A program made the translations under genes and the position numbers. Source: JBDHUW01 sp964642385 (GTDB lineage Bacteria > Patescibacteriota > Gracilibacteria > Absconditabacterales > Absconditicoccaceae). From it: a stretch of DNA of 64,000 bases. The DNA lies in contig CAZXON010000003.1 in NCBI GenBank assembly GCA_964642385.1, forward strand, positions 26,342 through 90,341, read 5' to 3'. Below, piece by piece: positions 1 to 9,139 of the stretch (position 1 is the first letter of the stretch; every line of letters begins with the position of its first letter). The notes under the pieces were generated by a model. That model did no database searches and was not told the DNA's origin. It saw only the letters and a list, made by a program, of their open reading frames with translations.

Positions 1-585
1 ATTATACTCTTTTTCCAACATACTCTTGTTGTCTGCAACAAGTTTTTCTAAATCATTTTTATTTTTACCATCAGCCAATTCCGCTTCATATGCAGATTTG
101 AGTTGATCAAGACTATTTTTGTAATCAGCCTCTAGTTGCGTAAAAACTTCTTTTTTCTCTGCTTCTGTTGGTGCAGTGATAAGAACATATTTTACATAGT
201 AGAGTATTTTTTCTATCTCGTTAACAGAAAGTCATAACAAAAGACCTACTCTTGATGGAGTAGCTTTGATATACCAGATGTGTACGACTGGCGCCGCTAA
301 TTCAATATGCCCCATGCGCTCACGTCTTACTCTTGCAGAAGTAACTTCAACGCCACATCTTTCACAAACGATTCACTTATATCTCACTCACTTATACTTT
401 CCACAGCTACATTCGTAGTTTTTCATAGGACCGAAAATTGACTCGCAGAAAAGACCTTTTTGCTTAGGTTTTCCTGTTCTATAGTTGATTGTATCTGGCA
501 CTTCAACAGATCAGAAAGACCATTTTGCAATGTTTTCTGGAGATGCGAGCGTTACCATTAGACCATCGAAATGTGTTTTTTCCAT
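1..585 (-). CDS. rpoC: DNA-directed RNA polymerase subunit beta' (N-terminal part)
   Basis: This is the start of the largest RNA polymerase subunit; the gene runs off the window edge, leaving 195 codons. It starts MEKTHFDGLMVTLASPE. The N-terminal zinc finger is visible as CSC near residues 59-61 and CERC near residues 74-77, and the typical GHIELAAPVVHIWY segment follows. Several conserved Gly (FGSVEVPDT, KYKGVRYKGIVCERC, LLLGLSV) are encoded by TGA, so it reads through only with UGA as Gly. It lies 145 bases downstream of rpoB in the usual rpoB-rpoC order. I see no strong Shine-Dalgarno before the ATG. Identity is certain; only completeness is limited by the window. Confidence 0.97.
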
Positions 586-637
586 GAAGGGAAGTAGTAA
601 TAATAAAATTTTTTGTATCCTAGACAACGAAGTTGTT

Positions 638-704
638 TGCCCGTCCTATCGTTGTGATTTAGCTAACCGTCGATAGTTCGGGCAATCCCCGCCAAAGGCG
701 GGGG
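638..704 (-). promoter_or_regulatory. two stem-loops in the rpoB-rpoC spacer
   Basis: The spacer holds two inverted repeats. One is CCCCGCC-AAA-GGCGGGG (687-704), with no U-tract. The other is a 14-base arm (638-651) pairing with 671-684, with one interior mismatch pair and a 19-base loop. Both would be transcribed between rpoB and rpoC. They may set mRNA processing or partial termination, but no function is shown by the sequence alone. Confidence 0.5.
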
Positions 705-730
705 TGATTGAGTATTTTTCTTGATTGGTA

Positions 731-3700
731 TTATTCTATATCACCATAATCTTCCATAGCTTCCATCACGTTTTCTATCATTTCTTTTTTGTCATCATTT
801 ATTGATTCTAACTCTTCGTTTGATTCATGTTCGTCTAGAATTTGTTTAGAAGCTATACCTTTGAGACCCAATTTCGTAATTTTCTCTATTCTATTTTTGT
901 GAATCACTTCAATTTCGTCTTCATTCAATGGCTGAATGTTTTGACAAAGTCACTTGAATAAGTAGGTAACTAAATTAAACGACTCAGGGATACCAGATAT
1001 TTTCAGCTTGTTACCTTTGATAATCGCATCGTATGTTCTGTTTCTACCTTGTACATCATCAGATTTGATAGTAAGCATTTCTTGCAATGTATATACAGCA
1101 GAGTATCATTCAAGCGCCCAAACTTCCATCTCTCAGAACCTTTGTCCACCATCTCTGGCTTTTCCACCAAGAGGTTGTTGTGTAATCAGAGAGTATGGTC
1201 CAACAGCTCTCGCATGAATTTTGTCTTCAACCATATGTGAAAGTTTTAACATGTGCATATAACCTACTGTTACACGGTTTGCAAATGGTTCGCCATTTCT
1301 ACCATCGTACAATGTCATCTTTCCATCCTCTGGAAGTTCGCATTTTATGAGAAGATCCTTCAAGTCATTAACCTCAAATCATGAGAACAATGGTACTGCG
1401 AATTTCGCTCCCAATGTTTTTGCTATGAGTCCAAGTTGTACTTCAAATGCCTGTCAGTAGTTCATACGAGACGGCACACCTAGTGGGTTTAGAAGCACAT
1501 CGATCGCTCTTCCATCTTCAGCAAATGGCATATCTTCTTCTGGTACGATACGAGCAATAATACCCTTATTTCCATGTCTACCAGCGAGTTTGTCGCCGAC
1601 TTCAATTTTTCTTGTCATTGCTACATATACTTTGATTTTCTTTTTGATACCCGCCATCAAATTATCTCCTTTTTTTGCATCAAGAACGAGCACATCAATC
1701 ACTTTTCCTTCGCTTCCAGAAGGAAGGTACAATGAAGTATCTTTCAGACTTTTTGATTTATCACCGAAAATTGCTTGAATAAGTTTTTCTTCAGGAGAAA
1801 GTTCACCTTCAGATTTTGGCGTGATTTTACCAACGAGAATATCTCATCATTTTACCGTTGCACCAATTCTAATAATTCCTTCTTCATCAAGATTTTTTAA
1901 TTTATTGAGGTTCGCACCTGGGATATCGTTGGTAGTTTCTTCAGGGCCGAGTTTGGTCTCTGCAACCTCTATTTCGTGTTCTTCGATATGAATCGACGTT
2001 AGAGTATCATCTCTTACAAGCCTTTGTGAGAGGGTAATCGAATCTTCGTAATTGTATCACTCCCAAGGCATGAATGCTACCCTTAAGTTCTTTCAAAGAG
2101 CGATCTCTCCGCCGTCTACTGATGGTCATTCAGCAAGTACCTGACCAGCTTTTACCTTATCGCCGATAGATACACAAGTTCTTTGATTTATGATACTTTT
2201 TTGATTTGATCTTTTGAATGTGATAAGAGGATACTCTCTGGTTCCTTTTTTGTATTTTACTTTTACTCTTTTCCCATCCGCATAAATAACCTCTCCGTCT
2301 TCTTCTGCTGCAATAAGAGCATATGTCATGCTCGCAATATCATGTTCCAAACCAGTTCCCACGAGAGGAGACTCATTGTACAAAAGAGGCACTGCTTGCC
2401 TTTGCATGTTCGTTGCCATACCCGCACGTACTGCTTCATCATGATCAACGAATGGAATTAATGACGTATTAGGTGAAAATATTTGAGATGAGTTCACATC
2501 CATGTGTGTTATGTTATTTACATATGACATTTCCATATCCACGAAATGCCTAGCAGCAACACGTTTTTGTGTGATATTCATATCATCATCAATTTGTGTC
2601 GAAATATCCGCAATAACATATTTCTCATCACGCTCTGGAGAAATATACTCAATTTTGCCAGTAAGATATGGTCTTACAGAAATTTTGTCTCACTTTGTAT
2701 ATGCTTGTTGAATCGCTTTTGCTCCATCTTTTCCGATGTATGCATTATCTTTTGCCAAAACCTTTTTTGTCTTTGGGTGAAGGATATCTCCTTCAGCGAT
2801 TCTGTTTGCTAATTTAGCATCGAATGCGTCTACTGTTTTCGCAACCTCTACGGCAGGAGTTTCCAAAAATCATTCTCTATTCACTTGCGAGAAAATAGAT
2901 TGGTATACCACCAATCAAATGTTTTGTCCTTCAGGAGTTTCAATCGGACAAATTCTACCATAATGCGAAGGATGCACATCACGCACTTCAAACTTCGCGG
3001 TTTCTCTTTTGAGTCAACCGGGGCCGAGTGATGTAAGTCTTCTCTTATGTTCTATTTCAGCTAGAGGATTGATTTGGTCTAAGAATTGTGATAATTGCGA
3101 TGTTGCAAAGAAACTTTTGATAGCATTGTCTATCATTTTGAAGTTAACCAAATCTGTAAGCTTGATTTGTTCTTCAGTATTCAGAATTGACAATTTTCCT
3201 TTTACGGATTTTGTAAATCTTCTCATCACAGGTTGCAATGTAGAGTACAGGATCTCTCCCATTGATCTAATACGCCTATTTGACAGGTGATCAATATCGT
3301 CAAGATAGTATCATTTTTTCTCGTTTGCTATATTGAACATATATTTCAATCCTTCTATGAGATCATCAGAATCAAAAATGTGTGAATAATCCTTATCCAA
3401 AGGTTTATCCATATTTAACTTTGCATTGATCTTTCTTCTCGCTACGTTTCCAATAAAGATGCGGTCTAATGACAAAAATTGATTTTTAATATAATCCAAA
3501 GCACTATCAGGATCGATGATTTCACCAGGTCTCATTTTACCATAGATTTGTACAGCAGCTGATTGCGCGTCATTTGAAGTGTCTTTCTTGAGAGCGTATT
3601 CTATGTAATTAAAATCTCATTCCTCCAAATCAAATGTATCTGAGAATGCTTGACGAATACTTTCATCTGTTTCGTATCCCAATGCTCTAAGAAGCGCAAC

Positions 3701-4318
3701 AACAGAGAACTTTCTTGATTTGTTGATTCTTGCTACAACATTACCAGATTTTTCAATAATTACTTGCAACCGAGGACCTCTTTCAGGAATGAGTTTGAAT
3801 GAGTATGTGAATTCTCTCTTGTCGAAACTAAAGAAAATACCGTATGATCTAACAAGTTGAGAAATAACAACCCTTTCAACGCCGTTTATGATATATGATC
3901 ACCAGTGCGTCATAAGTGGCAAAATACCAATATTTGCACGTTTACTAAACAATATTTTTCCACTTTCCGTGTCAGTAAGTTTGATCTTACCTGAAATGAT
4001 ACCGCCATATGTCATTTCCTTTTTCTTGCACGTTTCAATTGGATCAAGTGCTTCAGAAACCTGAATGTCGTCTATCTCAAGAGTGTGTTTCTCTCCTGCG
4101 ATATCGCGTATTGGATTTACTTCAGAAAAAAGCTTATGCATATAATGATGGATAAACTCGTCGAATCATTTCTCTTGCATTCAAAGAAGTTCAGGAAACG
4201 TTGCAAACTTTTTTGAATGTTTAAGGTATATTCTACCATCAATCTGCTCATATCCTTTAAGGATTTCTGCAGGTACAACAGATGTTTTTTGCGCATTTTT
4301 TTTTGAAGATGCCACCAT
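731..4318 (-). CDS. rpoB: DNA-directed RNA polymerase subunit beta
   Basis: Catalytic beta subunit of RNA polymerase, 1195 residues, within the range for small bacteria. The N-terminal segment reads EILKGYEQIDGRIYLKHS, then LLGMQEKGFDEF with both Gly encoded by TGA, then the beta-protrusion/lobe region (VNPIRDIAGEK). The central RNA-polymerase core (VDLVNFKMIDN, LAEIEHKRRLTSLGPG) and the C-terminal SGIPESFNLVTYLFKGL segment are all present. The start is ATG at 4318 because the frame opens there and the alignment to the family begins there. The product ends in an acidic tail (MEAMEDYGDIE). A possible promoter (TTCACA, 18-base spacer, TATTAT) and a short hairpin precede it. Confidence 0.98.
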
Positions 4319-4344
4319 GAAATTGAACTAGTAGGGGTAAAACG

Positions 4345-4417
4345 AAAAAACGCCAAGCGTTTATCTTGGATTATGGGTATTTAGAATATAATAGATAGAA
4401 TGCGTGATTTTTGTGAA
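4345..4417 (-). promoter_or_regulatory. candidate promoter and short attenuator before rpoB
   Basis: On the minus strand a -35-like TTCACA (4412-4417) lies 18 bases from a -10-like TATTAT (4388-4393). Downstream of it, AACGC-TTG-GCGTT followed by a T run (4345-4361) could be a small attenuator. The position between the rpmH terminator and rpoB supports a separate rpoBC transcription start. Both signals are short and are called by eye. Confidence 0.4.
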
Positions 4418-4442
4418 CTCATATAAGAAAACGGATCAAACT

Positions 4443-4488
4443 AAAAAACCACAAAAGGATAATAGTTGTATTATCCCTTCTTTTGTGG
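4443..4488 (-). terminator. rho-independent terminator overlapping the end of rpmH
   Basis: On the minus strand CCACAAAAG...GGATAAT pairs with ATTATCC...TTTTGTGG, followed by six T. The 5' arm contains the last codons and the TAA stop of rpmH, so stop codon and terminator share bases. It probably ends the ribosomal transcript before rpoB. Confidence 0.85.
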
Positions 4489-4629
4489 AGTAAGTTGATG
4501 TCTTCCTTTGGCTCTTCTGGCATTTATAATCCTTTGTCCAGACTTGGTTTCCATCCTTGCGCGGAAGCCATGAGTGCCCAATCTTTTAGACCATTTAAAT
4601 TTCCTTACTCTATTGAGTTTCGTTGTCAT
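4471..4629 (-). CDS. rpmH: 50S ribosomal protein bL34
   Basis: A 52-residue basic protein, MTTKLNRVRKFKWSKRLG... with the bL34 signature THGFRARMETKSGQ and INARRAKGRHQL. It binds 23S rRNA in the large subunit. No TGA codons occur. The N-terminus (KLNRVRKFKWSK) differs from the usual KRTYQP opening. In most bacteria rpmH sits next to dnaA/rnpA; here it lies between the S6-S18 gene and rpoB, with its own terminator. The product is too short for most automatic ORF cut-offs but the signature is unmistakable. Confidence 0.95.
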   Translation of the reverse strand: MTTKLNRVRKFKWSKRLGTHGFRARMETKSGQRIINARRAKGRHQLTPQKKG

Positions 4630-4699
4630 TTGGGTAGTTAGAGTATGTGATAAATATCGTACAAAATGTGTAAACTAATTTTTTGAATATTGTGCTAAA

Positions 4700-5377
4700 C
4701 TATTTTGTATAAGCAACAACACCTAGTTCTCTTGCTCTTATAATCGCCTCTCTTACTTTCTTTTGTTGTCTTACAGTATTGCCCATGTAGCGTCTTGGTT
4801 TAATTTCGCCAAATCTGGTAATGTAGAACGTAAGAAGCCTTGTCGCTTTCCAAGAAAGTTCGCTTGCGTGAAGGGCTTTGTTGAAATATCATTTTCTTAC
4901 AGCAAGCTCTTTTTTCTTTTTCGGAGCTCTTATAACTGGACTCTCTTTTGCTTGTGTTGTAACTTCACCATTTTCTCATTCAATAACCACTTCTTTGTTC
5001 TCATCTTCAAGAGCTGCTTCTTTCTTCTCTTCCTCTTCGATGAGTTTTTCAAATTTCTTATTTACATCTGCGTATGTGAAGAAAATATCCTTTGCTCACA
5101 TAGAGAAAAACACATATCTCACAACACCTTTCGTGATACTAAGTTCTTTTTTGATAGACTCAAGTTTGCTTCCTTCAAGTTCACAGTGATACGAAATCAT
5201 GTGCACTTGTGATAGTTTGTTTTTGCCAACTGGGTGTTCTAATTGCATCAATCCCATATCGTCTGTTTGTTTTTTACCATCAGAAAGGAGTGAATCAATT
5301 TTTGTATACAACATAGCAAGATCCTCTTTACTCGTTTGTGGGTGGAGGAGGACTACTAATTCATAGAATTTTTGCAT
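4700..5377 (-). CDS. rpsF-rpsR: fusion of 30S ribosomal proteins bS6 and bS18
   Basis: One 225-codon frame encodes both partners of the small-subunit S6-S18 heterodimer. Residues 1-93 are a ferredoxin-like S6 (MQKFYELVVLLHPQT, then LMQLEHPVGKNKLSQVH). A TGA (Gly) follows, then a charged linker with EEEEKKEAALEDENKE. The rest is S18 (KALHASELSWKATRLL, FGEIKPRRYMGNT, VREAIIRARELGVVAYTK). No TAA or TAG and no ATG lies between the parts, so S18 has no obvious independent start; a GTG in the linker is the only near alternative. Normally these are two genes, often with ssb between them. Family assignments are firm. The single-polypeptide state is inferred from the frame. Confidence 0.9.
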
Positions 5378-5446
5378 GTGAGGGTATAATTAAGAATATA
5401 AGAGTATATATATGATTCAATTCATTTTGCAACAACAAAATTGGTT

Positions 5447-6262
5447 TTATGCACCAATTGCCATTCTTGCAAAGGAACTTATTTCAATAGCTTTTGATGC
5501 GTCTTTAATTTTTTGAGAGTCATCCCAGATCGCAGGTTGTTCCAATAGTACAGAGTCAGCAAATGCCTTTTCAAATTTACCAGCAACAATTTTTTCTATC
5601 ATATCTGCTGGTTTGCCACTAGCTTTTACCTCTTCAGTAAGTTCTGCCAATAATTTCTCTTTTGCTTCAGTTGGGATTGTTTCTAATGAAAGATATTCTG
5701 GATTCATTGCTGCTATTTGTAGTGCAACTTGTTTTGCAATATGTTCTGCATTGTCAGAACTAGAAGAGTAGTATAGAATTGATACTATTTTGTCACCTGG
5801 ATGTGTATATACAAAAATATTTTTGTCTGTTGTGTGGAGATATACATCAGCAAGTTTAGTGTTTTCACCTATCTTACCAACGAAATCATGTATAAGCTCA
5901 TCACATTTTACTTTGATCTCTTCTGGTAGTTCATTGATAGATGCGATATTTTGCCCAGACGTACCAATTGTATCCAACAAGTCTTCTAGAAGTTTTGCAA
6001 AAAAGTCACTTTTTACCACAAAATCAGTTTCTGTTGCCATCTTAACAGCAATCACTGTATTTCCATTTACACGAACCTTAATCGCTCATTCTTTGGTCTC
6101 CCTATCAGCTTTTTTCGCAGCTTGTAATGCTCCTTTCTTTTTCAACCATTCGATTGCAGAGTCCAAATCTCAATTTGATTCAATAAGCGCATCTTTACAG
6201 TCTTTCAACGGAGCAAATGTTATTTCTCTCAATTTTTTGAGAAGTTCCATATCTACTGACAT
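5447..6262 (-). CDS. tsf: translation elongation factor Ts
   Basis: Nucleotide-exchange factor for EF-Tu, 271 residues. The N-terminal UBA-like domain reads LLKKLREITFAPLKDCKDAL, a variant of the usual TGAGxxDCK motif, followed by AIEWLKKKGALQAAKKADRETKEG. The core contains VAVKMATETDFVVKS-like sequence (here VIAVKMATETDFVV), which is the EF-Ts signature. TGA encodes Gly in SNGDLDSAIEW and ETKEGAIKV. The start is ATG at 6262. It follows rpsB in the same direction, as in most bacteria, but a membrane-protein gene is interposed. Confidence 0.97.
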
Positions 6263-6287
6263 ATGTATTTTTTCTAGAGGAAATAAA

Positions 6288-6833
6288 TTATTGTTGAGGT
6301 GTAGTAGTATCGTTGTTTTCTGAAGTTGGAGTATTTATCGTTGTCGTATTGTTATTTTCTGGAGTAGGTGTACTTGTTACCGTCCCTGGTGTGGTTTGTT
6401 GATCCTCATTCGATTGTCTCCCGTCAGGGCTCAATTCCATATCAAAGATAGAGAGTACCCATTCTCCAAAACCAATAAATACTGGTAAAAAAGGTCTTTC
6501 TTTATCAAATGAAGTATATCTACCATTCCACGCCTGCAAAAAGAATATCACTCGAATTGCCAATAGTCCAACATAAGCCAAAAGTGGTAAAACTCTGATA
6601 TATGGTACAAAAGAGAGTACCAGCGCTGGGATTAGAAGCAAAAATGCCATAGTCCATCGTCAAAGAGACTGCTTGAGATGAAATTGTTCATAACGAGATG
6701 CCTTGCCCTGAGAAAGAGAGAGGAGTATTCATCGGATGACATACATCATCAATGATTTTTTCCTTTCTAATTCGCTTGGAACGTAGTGTTCGCCAATGAG
6801 AACATCTATATCGTTACGTGCTTTTTCTTCCAT
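6288..6833 (-). CDS. small membrane protein of unknown function between rpsB and tsf
   Basis: The predicted product has 181 residues. Residues 1-60 are polar and basic (MEEKARNDIDVLIGEHYVP...). Two or three hydrophobic segments follow (MAFLLLIPALVLSFVPYI, LPLLAYVGLLAIRVIFFLQA). The C-terminal 50 residues are rich in Thr, Asn, Pro and Gln, with repeats of TPTxENNxTTT. The arrangement with a central helical pair resembles Tic20/DUF4870-like proteins, but I do not recognise a specific family. It lies 14 bases after rpsB and 25 before tsf, so it is very likely co-transcribed with them. The low-complexity tail may extend outside the membrane. Confidence 0.75.
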
Positions 6834-6847
6834 AGCAAATATATTGG

Positions 6848-7510
6848 TTATGCACCTAAAATATGTCCAAGACCATTTTTTAAACTATTGTAGCCATTTA
6901 CATTTAGCACTACAAGATTTTCTTCTTTCCATCGAGAATCAAAATTTGTTCCCGCTAAGACGATATTATCTAAGTCAAGTTTTTGGAGTTCTTTTGTGAA
7001 TTTCATCATGGTTTTCCCATCTACTACGATCACAAGATCTGGTTTTTTCTTCAGATTTTTCACTCCTTTATATACTTGTTGTACTTTCTTAAGTTTTCTA
7101 AGAGCAGTAAGCTGTTCTTTTTTTGTAAGTTTGTGAAAATCTTCACTTTCTGTAAATGCTTGAAGTTGACTCATCCCCGCAATCCTTGTGATAAGTGTAT
7201 CAAAGTTTGTAAGGAATCAAGCAGGCACTTTATAGTTTAAGTAGTGAAAATTATACTTTTCAGCAAGTGCAGGAATCTCATCAGCAAGAAGACTTTTTTC
7301 ACACAGAAGCAGAACTTCTTTTCCATCTTTTTTTGCTGTCAAGAATTTTTCTCTTGCTACTTCTAATGCTGTAACAATCTTTTCAGGGTTTATAACGACA
7401 ATTCCCTGAGACATCTCAAGCCAAAACGATCTCGTTTTTGTGCTTGCGAGTTTTTTTAGATTACCTACGTGCATATTAGAAGCAATCACTTCTTGTTGCG
7501 TAATTGCCAT
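6848..7510 (-). CDS. rpsB: 30S ribosomal protein uS2
   Basis: Small-subunit protein uS2, 220 residues, at the short end for the family. Recognisable parts are MAITQQEVIASNMHVGNLKKL, then VINPEKIVTALEVAREKF, then YKVPAGFLTNFDTL (equivalent to RWLGGMLTNF; the Gly is TGA), LRKLKKVQQVYKGVKNLKKKPDLVIVVD and the C-terminal GYNSLKNGLGHILGA. The usual GVHFGHQ...WNPKM motif is reduced to NMHVGNLKKL. The gene sits between rplL and a membrane-protein gene in the merged cluster. Confidence 0.95.
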
Positions 7511-7542
7511 ATGGAGTATCTAATAAAAAAGAGTAAATGGTG

Positions 7543-7923
7543 CTATTTTAGTGTAACTGTCGCTCCTGCTTCTTGGAGTTTGTTTTGAAGAGTTTCCCCC
7601 TCATCTTGTTTTACATTCTCCTTAACCATAACTGGAGCCTTTTCAACTAGGTCTTTAGCAGCCTTAAGATCGATATTAAGGATTTCTTTTACAACCTTAA
7701 TTACTGCAATCTTTTGTTGACCAGCATCAGTAAGTTCAACATTTACTGAGTCTTTAGCAGCAGCACCGCCTTCATCACCACCTGTAGCACCACCAGCAAC
7801 TACCATAGCTGCAGCAGTAACACCAAATTCTTCCTCAAGAGCTTTTACAAGTTCTGCTAATTCAACAGCTGTAAGTTCTTTCACTAGATCAAAGATCTTT
7901 TGTGCGTTGTTTGTTAATGTCAT
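7543..7923 (-). CDS. rplL: 50S ribosomal protein bL12 (L7/L12)
   Basis: Stalk protein of the large subunit, 126 residues. The N-terminal dimerisation domain (LTNNAQKIFDLVKELTAVELAEL) is joined through an Ala/Gly hinge (VVAGGATGGDEGGAAA) to the C-terminal factor-binding domain with KIAVIKVVKEILNIDLKAAKDLVE. No glycine is encoded by TGA, in contrast with rpoB. It follows rplJ by 58 bases, the standard rplJL pair. Confidence 0.98.
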   Translation of the reverse strand: MTLTNNAQKIFDLVKELTAVELAELVKALEEEFGVTAAAMVVAGGATGGDEGGAAAKDSVNVELTDAGQQKIAVIKVVKEILNIDLKAAKDLVEKAPVMVKENVKQDEGETLQNKLQEAGATVTLK

Positions 7924-7981
7924 TGTGAATACAAAGATATAATAATATAAATGTGCAACGAATAATTAGTGTATCTAGATA

Positions 7982-8491
7982 CTATGCTTGTTTTTTTGCA
8001 ATAGCATCAAGAGTACCAACAAATTTTTGTACTGGATGTTTGAGTAAGAATAGTAGTTTTGCAACCAATTCTTCTTTTGTAGGAAGAGTAGCAAGAGTTG
8101 TAACATACTCACTGTCTTTCCATTGTTTATCAAACCGACCTCCAACATACTCAATAGAGTATTTTTTTTCAGTCTTCTTACCAGCTTTGATGAATTTTTG
8201 AATCTCTTTCATAGGAGCGTATTCATCTTCCATAGCATAGAGTGCTACGATCGCGCCATCAAGATCGTCGTGTTTTACAACTTCCAATCCCGCCTGTTCA
8301 ATAGACCTCAAAAACAATCTTTTTCTTACAATAGATAATTTACCGTTTGCAGTTGCAAGGTTTTTTCTAAGCTCATTTCCGTCATTTACAGAAAGACCAG
8401 ATTGTTTCACGATTACAACGTTTTTTGCTTTTGCGATCTCTTTCGCATATTCAGCAACGAGGTCGTGTTTTTTCTGTTTAGTAATTGCCAT
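7982..8491 (-). CDS. rplJ: 50S ribosomal protein uL10
   Basis: Stalk base protein of 169 residues (MAITKQKKHDLVAEYAKEI...). The sequence VVIVKQSGLSVNDGNELRKNL and the C-terminal ATLPTKEELVAKLLFLLKHPVQKFVGTLDAIAKK are characteristic of uL10, including the helix that binds L12 dimers. No glycine is encoded by TGA. It is the first gene of the merged cluster and is preceded by an untranslated leader of about 200 bases with a good promoter. Confidence 0.98.
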   Translation of the reverse strand: MAITKQKKHDLVAEYAKEIAKAKNVVIVKQSGLSVNDGNELRKNLATANGKLSIVRKRLFLRSIEQAGLEVVKHDDLDGAIVALYAMEDEYAPMKEIQKFIKAGKKTEKKYSIEYVGGRFDKQWKDSEYVTTLATLPTKEELVAKLLFLLKHPVQKFVGTLDAIAKKQA

Positions 8492-8724
8492 CCTGGCTTC
8501 ATTGTGTCAAATATAAAAAAACTTTCCAAGGAGGAGAGTTTCATAGATGAAGTTTTTATGTGTTAGCGTGATGCGCTTTCATCATAAATTACTTCCAAAG
8601 AAGACTACTTACCTCAGCAGGGTTTACAAGAAATAGGTTTCTTCACCGGCTATCTTGGGTTATTCGCTGCAAAAATACTTCCACAGCAATGGAGTAAATA
8701 TAGGGATCCGAAAACAAATTGCAA
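8492..8724 (-). promoter_or_regulatory. promoter and leader of the rplJ cluster
   Basis: On the minus strand TTGCAA (8719-8724) and TATATT (8697-8702) are spaced by 16 bases, giving a good sigma-70-type promoter. The following roughly 200-base leader contains an imperfect AAACT...AGTTT hairpin followed by a T run just before the gene. This would fit a ribosomal-protein (L10-type) autoregulatory leader, but the protein-binding fold was not verified. Confidence 0.5.
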
Positions 8725-8810
8725 GTCGAAAAATTAAATTAATATATATTTGTATTTTGATTGATTCTCATTAAACTCGTACGGAAAAGAATATTTAGCT
8801 ATTTATAATT

Positions 8811-9128
8811 ATGATGGAGAATCACCAGTTAATCAAAAGCTTTCACCTGCTTTCTTTTGATCAAAAAAAAGAAAAAGTCATACAGCTTTTGAATTGATTA
8901 AAGGAATCAGATGTGATGTTTTTGAATGCTTTAAAATATATTAGAACGGTTGAGGTAGATGAGGCATATATTGATTCTATCTACATCAATATTATTGAAT
9001 TTTGATCTGCTATCAAACTACAAAAAAACAACAAAAATAGAGAATTAACCCAAGAAAAAATAAAAAGCATTAAAGAAAAAGAAGCAAGCGAAAAATCCAA
9101 AGATGATTTAGATTTTTTAATTTTTTAG
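8811..9128 (+). CDS. hypothetical helical protein
   Basis: The product has 105 residues, is mostly charged and predicted helical (MMENHQLIKSFHLLSFDQKKE..., ending in a Lys/Glu-rich stretch with LTQEKIKSIKEKEASEKSKDD). Two TGA codons are read as Gly. ATG occurs twice at the start (8811 and 8814). The gene ends 11 bases before the start of the large caspase-like gene, so the two are probably co-transcribed; it could be a chaperone or inhibitor of that product, which is only inference. No family recognised. Confidence 0.65.
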
Positions 9129-9139
9129 TTCGATCAACT

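Noticed and set aside
485..676. Plus-strand open frame overlapping rpoC
   Set aside because: Antisense to the clear RpoC N-terminus; no support of its own.
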